A stretch of DNA of 64,000 nt. Origin: Azospirillum canadense. Its GTDB lineage: Bacteria; Pseudomonadota; Alphaproteobacteria; Azospirillales; Azospirillaceae. The first letter of the stretch is position 1, and each line of letters starts with the position of its first letter. Below the pieces are notes generated by a model, which was not told the origin of the DNA, ran no database searches, and saw nothing but the letters and a program-made list of their open reading frames with translations. Location of the stretch: contig NZ_JAOQNG010000007.1 of the NCBI RefSeq assembly GCF_025961225.1, forward strand, positions 942,501 through 1,006,500, given 5' to 3'. Positions 46,818-55,510 of the stretch are shown here, piece after piece. The position numbers were made by a program, and so were the translations under genes.

Positions 46818-47847
46818 TTCAGAGCTTGTTCGTAGCTGTCATGCTTTGACGGTCTCGGCAGCGAGCCGTTTGAGGCGGCGTGAGAGGATCGAGACGAAGG
46901 CGATCTCGATGAAGGCGACGAGGTGCTCCTTCGTCCGCTCGCCGACCGTGTTCAACCGGCGATAGAGGGCGAGCCATCCGAAAGAGCGTTCCACCGCCCA
47001 GCAAATTCCGGCCGGAATGAAGGTCCCGTTCCGACCGCGGGCGACCGGTTTGACGGTGATCCCGAGCGCCTCAGCGGCCTTGGCCAGGCGCTCGCCGCGG
47101 TAGCCGAGGTCACCCAGAGCCGGCCCGTGGAAGCCGCGCCCGGCCAATTGGCGCAGCACCGGCACGATGCCCTTGGTGTCGTGCACCTTGGCCGGTGAAG
47201 CGTCGATCGCCAATGGGATGCCGTACTTCTCGACGGCGATGTGGACCGTCACGCCGCGGACCTTCTTGCCGCCATCGACACCGCGGGCGAAACAACTCGG
47301 GGCCGAGCGACAGGTCCGGCTGTCGATCACGACGGTGCTCGGCTCCGCCGTGTCGCCGCAGGCCAACCGCCACGTCCGGCGCAGCCGGTCGAGCAAGCGG
47401 CGCCACAGCCCAAGCCGCGTCCAGCGGGCGAACAGCGTGTACAAGGTGCCGAAGGGAATGCCGGAAAGCTGGCCGATGGCGCGCCATTGCATGCCACAGT
47501 AAGCCACGCACCAGATCGCCATAATCGCCTTGCGCAACGCCGACCCGGTCAGCGCCGGCTTCGGCCCGACGCGGTTGGGTCGAGTGCCGTCCGCCGTCAT
47601 GGTGGCCAGTTCCGCCAGGACCTCATCGACGAAGGCATCGACATCGGCGAATGCGTCCCAGGACGCCGGAGCGGTGCTTGCGGGACGAACGGCGGTACCC
47701 ATAAACTGCTGCCCTGATGGCGGTGGATGACGGCCACAGCCCTACCAGACCGTCCACCCAGCGCAAATCCTCTGTTCAGCTTAAAGTAGCATTTTGGTCA
47801 GCACGGGGTGGCGCGGCCAGGCTACAAACAAGCTCTGAAAAGCATTC
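46818..47847 (-). mobile_element. IS5-family element, copy 2 of a pair
   Basis: The left end TTCAGAGCTTGTTCGTAGC and the complement of the right end TTCAGAGCTTGTTTGTAGC differ at one base. The element is closely related to copy 1 at 23688-24706 and has the same orientation. It cuts a small gene whose 3' end survives at 47838-47948. Confidence 0.75.
46839..47702 (-). CDS. IS5-family transposase
   Basis: A 287-residue protein, intact and colinear with the transposase at 23705-24568: AWDAFADVDAFVDEVLAEL, STVVIDSRTCRSAPS, ALGDLGYRGERLAK and CWAVERSFGWLALYRRL carry the DDE residues. The differences from copy 1 are scattered substitutions, so the two copies did not arise in the immediate past. Confidence 0.92.
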   Translation of the reverse strand: MGTAVRPASTAPASWDAFADVDAFVDEVLAELATMTADGTRPNRVGPKPALTGSALRKAIMAIWCVAYCGMQWRAIGQLSGIPFGTLYTLFARWTRLGLWRRLLDRLRRTWRLACGDTAEPSTVVIDSRTCRSAPSCFARGVDGGKKVRGVTVHIAVEKYGIPLAIDASPAKVHDTKGIVPVLRQLAGRGFHGPALGDLGYRGERLAKAAEALGITVKPVARGRNGTFIPAGICWAVERSFGWLALYRRLNTVGERTKEHLVAFIEIAFVSILSRRLKRLAAETVKA

Positions 47848-47948
47848 GTGATCAGGAGCGGCGTGCGGTCGAAACGGCCGAACGGGCCTATGAGTTGCTG
47901 GTGTCCAACTGGCGACCGAAGCCCCCCGCTCATCGCTCCGAGTCCTGA
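47838..47948 (+). pseudogene. 3' remnant of a gene cut by the IS5 element
   Basis: From the right end of the element a plus frame reads SIRDQERRAVETAERAYELL, VSNWRPKPPAHRSES and stop. It has a good protein-like composition but no start. The 5' part is not evident on the left flank of the element. Confidence 0.45.
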
Positions 47949-48242
47949 TCAGCGCCGCACGCCGTTCACGACCCTTGGATTGTGACCTGCCGCTGGCGGG
48001 CGCCCTCAAGCCTGCGCCAAAGGCGCACCGCTGCGCGGCTGGCGGGCTTGACCGCGCCGCCGCGGCAGGCTGCTTTGCTCCGTCATGCCGTGAATGGCGC
48101 CTTCCGCATGCTTGCGGTTCATCTTGAAGCCCTGAAGGACGATAAAAACACACCGAGGAAGCATGCCTCCCTCCTTTGCGAGCTTGTCCATTTCATCCGT
48201 AAATACTTGACTTGGCGCAGTTTGGCGAAACGCCAGAGCCGC

Positions 48243-48447
48243 CGGTCCCGCAGCATCAGCTCGAGCTCGCGGTACGAGATCGGGAACCGCACGTACCAAC
48301 GCACCGCCCACAGGATCACCGCCGCCGTGAACTGTCGACCCTTGAACGGGCGCTCTCGCCTCGCCATCCCCGGTCTGCTCCGACCAACTCCGATCCGGCA
48401 CTTCTACCCGAGCCGCCGGCCGCGACAAATCTTGCAACAGAACCCCT
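48243..48447 (-). pseudogene. IS6-family transposase remnant with one inverted repeat
   Basis: The complement of 48433-48447 is GGGTTCTGTTGCAAG, the typical IS6/IS26-type end. The transposase start follows at 48367: MARRERPFKGRQFTAAVILW, AVRWYVRFPISYRELELML. After LRDR the IS6 sequence is lost, so the catalytic core is missing. Its outer end abuts the LysR remnant. Confidence 0.7.
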
Positions 48448-48688
48448 ATGGTCTCTACGGCCTTGCCGAGGCCGCTGAGCGTCCAGGGGCGGATCGGGTG
48501 TACATCGGCTTCGACGACAGCATGCCGGACCTGCCGCAGAAGCTGTAGCTTGATGAGTATGCCGCCGGGCTGCGCTTCAGCGTACGGTCCAACGACATGG
48601 CGACGATGCTGCAGGCGGCTTTCGATGGGCTGGGGATCGCCCTTCTTCCGGATTTTCTGGCTCTTCCCCTTCGGAGCCTCGAGGCTTA

Positions 48689-49555
48689 GGGACGGTTTTC
48701 AGAATGCGCTGAGGCGGTTGGCGACGATGAAGATCGCCGCGGCGGTGAGCAGCGCGAGTATGATCCGCCCCAACCTGTCCTGCCGTCGATCTAGGCGTTT
48801 GTTTGCGAGCAGCCAAGCGCAGCCGTGCTCGACGACGCAGCGGACTTTGCCGAGCCCCGAGCCGTGGGGCTCGCCGATCTTGCGGATGTGCGGCTGGATG
48901 CCGTCGCGCAAGCAGAGCCAGCGGTTATCGGCGCTGTCGTAACCCGCGTCCGCGTAGAGCCTGCTGATGGCGGCGCAGACAACCTGGGCCAGGCGCAGCA
49001 GATCCGGAAAGAGCTTGGTGTCATGCACATTGGCGGGCGAAGGGACGACCGCCAGCGGCAGGCCATCGGTCGAGACGACCACGTGGTACTTGGTCCCGGG
49101 CTTACCGCGGTCGGTCGGGTTCGCCCCGGTCAACTCGCCGCCCCGCTTGGCCCGCACCGAGCAGCTGTCCACCACGACGTCCCATGCGGCGGCGTCGGGG
49201 CCGGAGCGCGCCATGCGGATGAGGACGGCATGGACACGGCGCAGCAACGCCGTGGTGTGCCACTCGTCCAGGCGGCGGCGCAGGGTGGAGCCCGAGGCGC
49301 GTCCGTCCGCAGCCTTCAACTCCCGCCATTGGACACCCTCGCGCACAAAGAAGCCGAGCGTCCGGATCACCTCCGCCGTCGGCACCGGGGGGCGCCCCGG
49401 ACCGGGGTGCCGGGGCTCGATCCGGTCGATGATGCCAGCCACCAGCTCTACCGCCTGCGCGCGCATGTCCGCTCCCATGCCAAAGGCACGGGAACCGGCA
49501 TGCGGTTACTTGATCACGCTCGCAGCTGACCTCGGAGAGTTCTGGAAACCGGGCC
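48689..49555 (-). mobile_element. IS5-family element (867 bp) with TTA duplication
   Basis: The ends GGGACGGTTTTCAGAA and GGCCCGGTTTCCAGAA (right, complement) match at 13 of 16. TTA flanks both sides (48686-48688 and 49556-49558), the TNA-type target expected for this IS5 subgroup. Removing it rejoins the LysR remnant. Confidence 0.8.
48699..49478 (-). CDS. IS5-family transposase
   Basis: A 259-residue protein: PTAEVIRTLGFFVREGVQWR, GSTLRRRLDEWHTTALLRRV, Asp in WDVVVDSCSVRAKRGG, Asp in LYADAGYDSADNRWLCL and Glu in VRCVVEHGCAWLLANKRLDR. The frame is intact. It belongs to a different IS5 subgroup from the other copies in this window. Confidence 0.9.
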   Translation of the reverse strand: MGADMRAQAVELVAGIIDRIEPRHPGPGRPPVPTAEVIRTLGFFVREGVQWRELKAADGRASGSTLRRRLDEWHTTALLRRVHAVLIRMARSGPDAAAWDVVVDSCSVRAKRGGELTGANPTDRGKPGTKYHVVVSTDGLPLAVVPSPANVHDTKLFPDLLRLAQVVCAAISRLYADAGYDSADNRWLCLRDGIQPHIRKIGEPHGSGLGKVRCVVEHGCAWLLANKRLDRRQDRLGRIILALLTAAAIFIVANRLSAF

Positions 49556-49703
49556 TTAGGCTCCGGAAATCCCTCCCCCAGTGCATCCTGTGTTCCTGGT
49601 GATGCATCCCGACATCCGGCGCTCGCGCCGCGTGCGCCTAGTCGCGGATCATCTCACGGAAGCGCTGAGGCTACGCTTCAAGTCGGTGCAGCGGCGTGGC
49701 TGA

Positions 49704-50002
49704 AGCGTGGCCGATCAAGCGGCTTCCGTGACGCGATTTTCCAAGTGCCATTCACCCTTGCCGAACACCTTCGGCCCGGTGGAATCGAGCACCACGATCA
49801 CCGGCCCCCCTTGTCGTGGCCAGCGCCACCGGGGAGGAGACAGGGACGAATGATACTGATGCGGTGATTGGCTTCCGAGCTTCAATGAGGCTCGGGCGCT
49901 TGTGCGCGGGAAGAATGGGTGCTTCGTGCCCTCCTGTCTCATAGCAGAAAATCGGCTCGGATTCGAGCGATCCGCAAGTTCCCGAAAAACGCGAAACGAC
50001 CT
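49704..50002 (-). pseudogene. Intergenic region with a short IS5 transposase scrap
   Basis: At 49715-49800 the minus strand reads VIVVLDSTGPKVFGKGEW, similar to the catalytic strand of the IS5 transposase at 4757-5725. No further matching sequence is seen, so it is a scrap. The rest of the interval up to the FAH gene shows nothing recognisable, including no clear terminator for the catabolic operon. Confidence 0.55.
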
Positions 50003-50845
50003 CTACACCTCGACGGTCTGCTGCTGTTGCTCACCCAGGCCCTGGATGCCCAGCCGCATGGTCTGGCCGGCGCGCAGGTAGAGCGGCGGCTTCTGACCCA
50101 GCCCGACGCCCGGCGGGGTGCCGGTGGAGATGATGTCGCCGGGCTGCAGGCTCATGAAGCGGCTGATGTAGGATACCAAGTGGGCGACGCCGAAGATCAT
50201 CGTCCGGGTGCTGCCGTCCTGGAACCGCTTGCCGTCCACGTCCAGCCACATGGCGAGGTTCTGCGGGTCCTCGATCTCGTCGGCGGTGACCAGCCAGGGG
50301 CCGGTCGGGGCGAAGGTGTCGTGGCCCTTGCCCTTGTCCCAGGTGCCGCCGCGCTCCAGCTGGAAGGCGCGTTCGGACACATCGTTGACGATGCAATAGC
50401 CGGCGACATGCTCCAGCGCGCGCTCCTCGGGCACGTACTTGGCCGCCTTGCCGATCACCACGGCCAGTTCGACCTCCCAGTCGGTCTTCTCCGCGCCGCG
50501 CGGGATCTCCACGTCGTCGCAGGGGCCGCAGATGGAGCTGGAGGGCTTCAGGAACAGCACCGGCTCGGTCGGCACGGCCATGCCGGACTCCGCGGCGTGG
50601 TCGGAATAGTTCAGGCCGACGCAGACCATCTTGCCCACCGCGCCGACGCAGGCGCCGATGCGCGGGGTGCCGGAGGTTTCCGGCAGCGACGCCGGGTCGA
50701 GCCGACGCAGCCGGTCCAGCGTCCCCGGTTGCAGCGCCTCCCCGACGATGTCCGGGATGTGCCCCGACAGGTCGCGCAGGCGGCCCTCCCGGTCCAGAAG
50801 CGCGGGCTTCTCCGCACCGGGCTGGCCGTAACGAACCAACTTCAT
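50003..50845 (-). CDS. Fumarylacetoacetate hydrolase-family enzyme, likely diketo-deoxy-sugar acid hydrolase
   Basis: A 280-residue soluble hydrolase; ATG 50845 is preceded by AAGGACACC. The FAH fold is seen in KMVCVGLNYSDHAAESGM, TEPVLFLKPSSSICGP, WEVELAVVIGKAAKYVPEE (metal-ligand Glu), CIVNDVSERAFQLERGG and ISTGTPPGVGLGQKPP. It is the last gene of the sugar-acid operon. With the neighbouring SDR it fits cleavage of a 2,4-diketo-3-deoxy acid to pyruvate and a hydroxy acid, as in L-fuconate or L-rhamnonate catabolism. The ureidoglycolate lyase label often given to such proteins is less likely here. Confidence 0.85.
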   Translation of the reverse strand: MKLVRYGQPGAEKPALLDREGRLRDLSGHIPDIVGEALQPGTLDRLRRLDPASLPETSGTPRIGACVGAVGKMVCVGLNYSDHAAESGMAVPTEPVLFLKPSSSICGPCDDVEIPRGAEKTDWEVELAVVIGKAAKYVPEERALEHVAGYCIVNDVSERAFQLERGGTWDKGKGHDTFAPTGPWLVTADEIEDPQNLAMWLDVDGKRFQDGSTRTMIFGVAHLVSYISRFMSLQPGDIISTGTPPGVGLGQKPPLYLRAGQTMRLGIQGLGEQQQQTVEV

Positions 50846-50877
50846 GATGGTGTCCTTGAATGTGTTGAAAGGGAGGG

Positions 50878-52209
50878 TCAGCGGTTGACGGACCGCGTCC
50901 GGATCACCGCCACGGCGATGATCGTCAGGGCGCAGCAGACCATCAGATAGGCGGCCACGTAGCGCGGGCTTCCGCCGGCCGCGGCCACCAGCGCGGAGGC
51001 GATGAAGGGCGTCGGGCCGGCGATCAGCAGGCTGTTGATCTCCCGCGTCAGCGCGATGCCGGAGAAGCGGTAGCGCGTCGGGAACAGGTTCGCCAGGAAG
51101 GCGCCCTGCGCCCCCGCCAGCCCGCCGAAGCCGAGCCCGTAGCCGAGGCTCATCGCCAGCGTCGCCAGCACCACGTTCTTCGTGTCGAGCAGCGCGAAGA
51201 AGGGGATGGCAAACAGGAAGGTGAAGGCGGCCCCGAAGATGTAGACCTTGGCGTTGCCGATCCGGTCGGCGATGGCGCCCATGATCGGCGTTGTGACGAT
51301 GCCGGTGAAGGCGGCGATCACCACCGCGGTCAGCGCCTCCACCCGCGGCATGCCCAGCGTGTTTGTCATGTAGCTGAGCGCGAAGGCGCTGAGGATGTAG
51401 GCGTTGGCGTTGTGGCCGGTGACCGACAGGAAGCCGAACAGCAGCTCCTTCGGCGAATGGCGCAGCAGCTCCCCGATCGGGACCTTGTGCTCCCGCCGCT
51501 CGCGGGCGGCGCGCTCCATCGCCTCGACATACTCCGGCGTCTCGTCGAGGTTGCGGCGGATGTACAGCGCCACGACGAACAGCACGGCGGAGACCAGGAA
51601 GGGGATCCGCCACGCCCAGCCCAGCAGCACAGCCTCCGGCGCGGAGGAGACGGCCAGGAAGCACAGCGTCGCCAGCATGATGCCGACCACCGTCGCCGAC
51701 TGGAGGAGGGCCGTCAGCAGGCTCTGCCGGCCGGGTGTCGCGTATTCCGAGACCAGCGTGACGGCGCCGGCGTACTCCGCGCCCGCTCCGAAGCCCTGCA
51801 GCAGCCGGAAGAGCACGAGCAGGATGGGCGCCAGGATGCCGATGTCGCCTTAGGTCGGCAGCAGCCCCATGGCGACGGTGGCGAGGCCCATGGACGCGAT
51901 GGTGAACACCAGGGCCGGCTTGCGCCCGAACCGGTCGCCGAAATGGGCGATGATGACGCCGCCCAGCGGCCGGATAAAGAAGCCGACCGCGAAGGTCGCG
52001 AAGGCGGCGAGGATGCCGCCCAGTTCGGAGAATTGCGGAAAGAACAGCTTGTTGATGACCAGCCCGGACGCAGCACCATAGAGCGCGTAGTCGAACCATT
52101 CGATGACCGTGCCGATGGTGGCGGCGGTCACCGCCCGCCGCACGTTCGCCCGGTCGGGCGTTGCGGCTTGCTTGGTGGTTTCCATGGCCGTGTCTTGAAA
52201 CGTGGACAT
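50878..52209 (-). pseudogene. MHS-family MFS transporter with an in-frame stop
   Basis: A full-length metabolite:H+ symporter reading (443 codons) broken by one TAA at 51850-51852. The first part (ATG 52209, GGGAGG upstream) has TVIEWFDYALYGAASGLV and HFGDRFGRKPALVFTIASMG and ends LLPT. After the stop, GDIGILAPILLVLFRLLQGF and GAGAEYAGAVTLVSEYA continue in frame to 50878. A Tyr codon at that place would restore it, so a single base change is enough. Everything else is intact, so the mutation is recent or is a sequence error. Confidence 0.8.
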
Positions 52210-52300
52210 GCGGACATTCCCTCCCTGTGTCGGTCATGCCGGTGCGTTGCATCGGCCGCCGTCGTTTCGGTTTCGGGATGACGGATGGTCAGGCGGATTG

Positions 52301-53377
52301 TCAGGCGGGCAGGGGCGCCGGGACGCTGACGCCGAGCGCGCGCGCCCGGTCCGACAGCGCCTCCATCAGCGCCGCCGGAAGCGGGACACCGTCCCGCATC
52401 CGTTGTTGGCGGCGGTCGAGCGAGGCCTCGCCGGGCAGCGTCACACGCTCCACCCCCGGCCGCGGTGCGGACGACCGGCAGGCCTGGGCAAGCCAGTCGG
52501 CCTGGCGCCGGTACTCCGCCTCACCGCCGAAGGCGGCGGGATCGATCGCCAGCAGGAAGACCGCAGCGCTCCAGCCCTCGCTCAAGTCGGCGCGGCCATG
52601 GCCGCTCAGGCACCCCGTCAGCAACTCCACCATCAGGCCGAGCGCGTAGCCCTTGTGCCCGGCGTTCAGCCCGCCCAGCGGCAGGATGGTCCCCGGCGGA
52701 CTTGCCGCCATGACGTTCGGATCCGTCGAGGGGTGGCCGACGCTGTCCAGCAGGTCGGGGTAGGGCAGGGGCTCGCCCCGCGCCCGATGGGCCGCCACGG
52801 CGCCGTTCGTCAGCATCGCCGTCGCCATGTCGACCAGCACCGGCGGGCCGCCGGTTGGCGCGCCGAAGGCGAGCGGGTTGGAGGTCAGCACCGGCGTGGT
52901 CCCGCCGAAGGGCGCGACGCTGCTGTGGCCGGGATCGGTCAGCGTCAGGAACAGCAGGAAACCCTGCTCGGTCGCCCGCCGCAGGTAGGTCGCGAGACAG
53001 GCGGTGTGGTGGCTGCGCCGGACCGACACGGCACCGATGCCGAAGCGGCGCGCCCGCGTCACCGCCTCTTCCACCGCCCGCAGCATCAGCCAGGGGCCGG
53101 GCAGTTTCCGCCCGTCCCAGGTCAGGCAGGCGCCCTGGTCATTGATGATCGAGGGTTCGCCATCCAGGACCATGCCGCCGGTCTCGATCTCCCGCAGATA
53201 GTGGGGAAGCAGGGCGAGGCCGTGCGTGGTCTTGCCCAGGCACTCGCCCTCGACCAGGACGTCGGCGACGTCCGCCGCCTTGTCGGCCGGCATGCCTGCC
53301 GCGATGAGCAGCGCGCGGGCGAAGCCGGTCAGCGCGTCGGCGCCGTAGTGGGTCGGCTCGGACTGTGTGGTCGTCAT
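52301..53377 (-). CDS. Malate/L-lactate dehydrogenase-family oxidoreductase (Ldh_2)
   Basis: A 358-residue NAD(P)-dependent 2-hydroxyacid dehydrogenase. Its ATG at 53377 overlaps the stop of the upstream MFS gene (ATGA). Family marks are EGECLGKTTHGLALLPHYL, the His in AVSVRRSHHTACLATYL, GGTTPVLTSNPLAFGAP, DMATAMLTNGAVAAHRARG and GGLNAGHKGYALGLMVELL. In this operon it may oxidise the hydroxy acid released by the FAH hydrolase or a sugar acid; the substrate is not evident. Confidence 0.9.
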   Translation of the reverse strand: MTTTQSEPTHYGADALTGFARALLIAAGMPADKAADVADVLVEGECLGKTTHGLALLPHYLREIETGGMVLDGEPSIINDQGACLTWDGRKLPGPWLMLRAVEEAVTRARRFGIGAVSVRRSHHTACLATYLRRATEQGFLLFLTLTDPGHSSVAPFGGTTPVLTSNPLAFGAPTGGPPVLVDMATAMLTNGAVAAHRARGEPLPYPDLLDSVGHPSTDPNVMAASPPGTILPLGGLNAGHKGYALGLMVELLTGCLSGHGRADLSEGWSAAVFLLAIDPAAFGGEAEYRRQADWLAQACRSSAPRPGVERVTLPGEASLDRRQQRMRDGVPLPAALMEALSDRARALGVSVPAPLPA

Positions 53378-54675
53378 GGGCGCACCGCCGGCTTGGGCCA
53401 GAAGAGGACGATCAGCAAACCGGCGGCCACCATCATGCCGGCGATCACGGCGACGCTGAACTGCGTGCTCTTGGTCTGGTCGTTCACCCAGCCGATGAAG
53501 GCCGGGCTGAAGATGCTGCCGAGGTTGCCGACCGAGTTGATGAAGGCGATGCCGGCCGCCGCCGCGGCCCCGCCGAGGAAGGTCGAGGGCACGGTCCAGA
53601 AGACCGGGAAGATCGCCAGGATGCCGGTCGTCGCCAGGGACAGCCCGGCCACGGCGATGGTCAGGTCGGTCGGGAAGGCGGCGCTGACCGCGTAGCCGAC
53701 GCCGCTCGCCATCGCGCAGAGGGCGAGGTGCCACTTGCGCTCCCCGCTGCGATCGGAATGGCGCGCCACCAGCAGCATACCCAGCCCGCCGATCAGCCAG
53801 GGGATAGCCGTCACCTGCCCGACCGCGAAGGCGTCCAGGTTGCCGGCGTTCTTGATCAACTGCGGCATCCAGAAGGTCACGCCGCCCAGGCCGACGAGGA
53901 TCAGGCAATAGACCGCGGACAGGAACAGCGTGCGCCGGTCGGTGAAGGAACGGCCGATCCCGTGCTGTGCGGCTTCCGTCTGCTCGGCGGCAATGTCGGC
54001 CTCGATGGCGCGCTTCTCCGGCTCGCTCAGCCACGCCGCGGTGGCCGGCTTATCGTCGAGCGACCAATAGACCACGAGGCCGAGCAGCACGGCGGGCAGC
54101 CCTTCCAGCAGGAACAGCCACTGCCAGCCCGACCAGCCGTTGACCCCGGCGAAGCGGGTGAGGATCCAGCCGCCGAGCGGGCCGCCGGTGATGCCGGACA
54201 GCGAGATCGCCGTCATGAACAGCGAGTTCGCCTGGGCGCGGCGGCGGCTGGGAAGCCAGTAGGTGAGGTACAGCACGACGCCCGGCAGGAAACCCGCCTC
54301 CATGGCGCCGACGATGAAGCGCATGGCGTAGAAGTGCCAGGGCTGCGTGACGAACATCATCAGCGCCGACGCCAGCCCCCACGATACCATGATGCGTGCG
54401 ATCCACACGCTGGCGCCGACACGGTGCAGGATGACGTTGCTGGGTATTTCGAAGATGATGTAGCCGACGAAGAACAGGCTGGCGCCCAGGCCGTAGACGG
54501 TGTCGCTGAACTTCAGCTCGTCCTGCATCTGCAGCTTGGCGAAGCTGATGTTGACCCGGTCATAATAGGCGACGATGAAACAGAGGATCAGCAGCGGGAT
54601 GATCCGCCAGCAGACGCGCTTGTAGAGCGCGTCCCGGCCCGCCGCGCCGTCGGCGGCGATGGCTTCGACGCTCAT
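53374..54675 (-). CDS. MFS transporter, anion:cation symporter family (sugar-acid uptake)
   Basis: A 433-residue, 12-segment permease of the ACS family (ExuT/GudP/RhmT-like). It starts MSVEAIAADGAAGRDALYKR. Hallmarks are LLILCFIVAYYDRVNISFAK, LGASLFFVGYIIFEIPSNV, AMEAGFLPGVVLYLTYWLPS and ISLSGITGGPLGGWIL. It lies 67 bases after the SDR gene and is coupled to the dehydrogenase gene. Its operon suggests uptake of an aldonate or similar sugar acid. It may make up for the broken MHS transporter. Confidence 0.92.
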   Translation of the reverse strand: MSVEAIAADGAAGRDALYKRVCWRIIPLLILCFIVAYYDRVNISFAKLQMQDELKFSDTVYGLGASLFFVGYIIFEIPSNVILHRVGASVWIARIMVSWGLASALMMFVTQPWHFYAMRFIVGAMEAGFLPGVVLYLTYWLPSRRRAQANSLFMTAISLSGITGGPLGGWILTRFAGVNGWSGWQWLFLLEGLPAVLLGLVVYWSLDDKPATAAWLSEPEKRAIEADIAAEQTEAAQHGIGRSFTDRRTLFLSAVYCLILVGLGGVTFWMPQLIKNAGNLDAFAVGQVTAIPWLIGGLGMLLVARHSDRSGERKWHLALCAMASGVGYAVSAAFPTDLTIAVAGLSLATTGILAIFPVFWTVPSTFLGGAAAAAGIAFINSVGNLGSIFSPAFIGWVNDQTKSTQFSVAVIAGMMVAAGLLIVLFWPKPAVRP

Positions 54676-54742
54676 GATCTTTCCTCCCCGGAATATTGTG
54701 GCCCCGCGTTTTTGGATCCCGAGCTTTGCGGTTCGGACGGGC

Positions 54743-55480
54743 TCAGGCCGCCCAGCCGCCGTCGATCACGTGGATCTGGCCGGTCGTGTAGCTGGCGCCC
54801 GCCAGATAGAGGACGAGGTCAGCGATCTCCTCCGGCGTTCCGATGCGCCCGATGGGCTGGCGCGCCACGAAGGCGGCGCGGGTCGCCTCGTAATCCCCTT
54901 GGGCGCGCAGCCGGTCCTGGAGGGACGGGCTCTCGACCGTCCCCGGACAGATCGCGTTGCAGCGGATCCCCCGCGCGACATAGTCCGCCGCGACGGATTT
55001 CGTCAGGCCGATCACCGCGGCCTTGGTCACGCTGTAGGCAAAGCGGTTCGGCACCGCCTTCACACTGCTGGCCACCGAGGCCATGTTGATGATGCTGCCG
55101 TCGCCCCGCTCCAGCATGCCGGGCAGCACGGCCCGGATGGTGCGGGCCATCGCCTTGACGTTGAGGTCGAAGGCGAAATCCAGATCGGCGTCGCCGCAGT
55201 CCAGCACCGTGCCGTTCTGTACGACACCCGCGCAGTTGAACAGCACGTCGACACGGCCGATCTCGGCGACCAGCCGCTCCACGGCGGCCCCGTCCAGCAC
55301 GTCGAGACGTCTCCGCTGGAGGCCACCGCCGGGCGGCTCAAGCAGCTTGGCCAGTTTTCCTTCGTCCAGGTCCGTCGCCCAGACCCGCGCGCCGGCGCGT
55401 GCGAAGGCCTCGGCGGACGCCCGTCCGATCCCTTGGCCGGCCGCGGTCACCAGCACGACCTTGTTTTCCAAACTCGACAT
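54743..55480 (-). CDS. SDR dehydrogenase, 2-keto-3-deoxy-L-fuconate dehydrogenase-like
   Basis: A 245-residue short-chain dehydrogenase: cofactor turn TAAGQGIG (residues 12-19), NCAG (82-85), INMASVASSVKAVPNRFAYS with catalytic Tyr149 and Lys153. The strings VLFNCAGVVQNGTVLDC and CPGTVESPSLQDRL are characteristic of the bacterial 2-keto-3-deoxy-L-fuconate dehydrogenases. It would oxidise the product of the enolase-family dehydratase encoded 30 bases upstream. The exact sugar configuration cannot be read from sequence. Confidence 0.88.
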   Translation of the reverse strand: MSSLENKVVLVTAAGQGIGRASAEAFARAGARVWATDLDEGKLAKLLEPPGGGLQRRRLDVLDGAAVERLVAEIGRVDVLFNCAGVVQNGTVLDCGDADLDFAFDLNVKAMARTIRAVLPGMLERGDGSIINMASVASSVKAVPNRFAYSVTKAAVIGLTKSVAADYVARGIRCNAICPGTVESPSLQDRLRAQGDYEATRAAFVARQPIGRIGTPEEIADLVLYLAGASYTTGQIHVIDGGWAA

Positions 55481-55510
55481 GGTCGATCCCTTGAAAGGTG
55501 GGAGGCGCGG

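Larger units (their letters stand above)
48448..49703 (+). pseudogene. LysR-type regulator C-terminus, broken by IS6 and IS5
   Basis: The effector-binding domain of a LysR regulator is recognisable: YIGFDDSMPDLPQKL, an in-frame TAG (48546-48548) where Trp is expected, LDEYAAGLRFSVRSNDMATM and FDGLGIALLPDFLALP. The IS5 element at 48689-49555 interrupts it. The frame then resumes as PVFLVMHPDIRRSRRVRLVA, DHLTEALR, and ends at 49703. The N-terminal HTH is absent, cut off by the IS6 remnant. Any control this regulator exerted is lost. Confidence 0.75.

Noticed and set aside
50003..52252. A 749-codon minus-strand open frame spanning the FAH gene and the MHS transporter region
   Set aside because: Only the part from ATG 50845 matches a protein family; the upstream part is low-complexity Arg/Pro/Gly shadow of the transporter read in another frame.
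52301..54034. Long open frame extending the Ldh-family dehydrogenase upstream
   Set aside because: The family's N-terminus starts at ATG 53377, overlapping the MFS stop; the extension is a shadow of the MFS gene.
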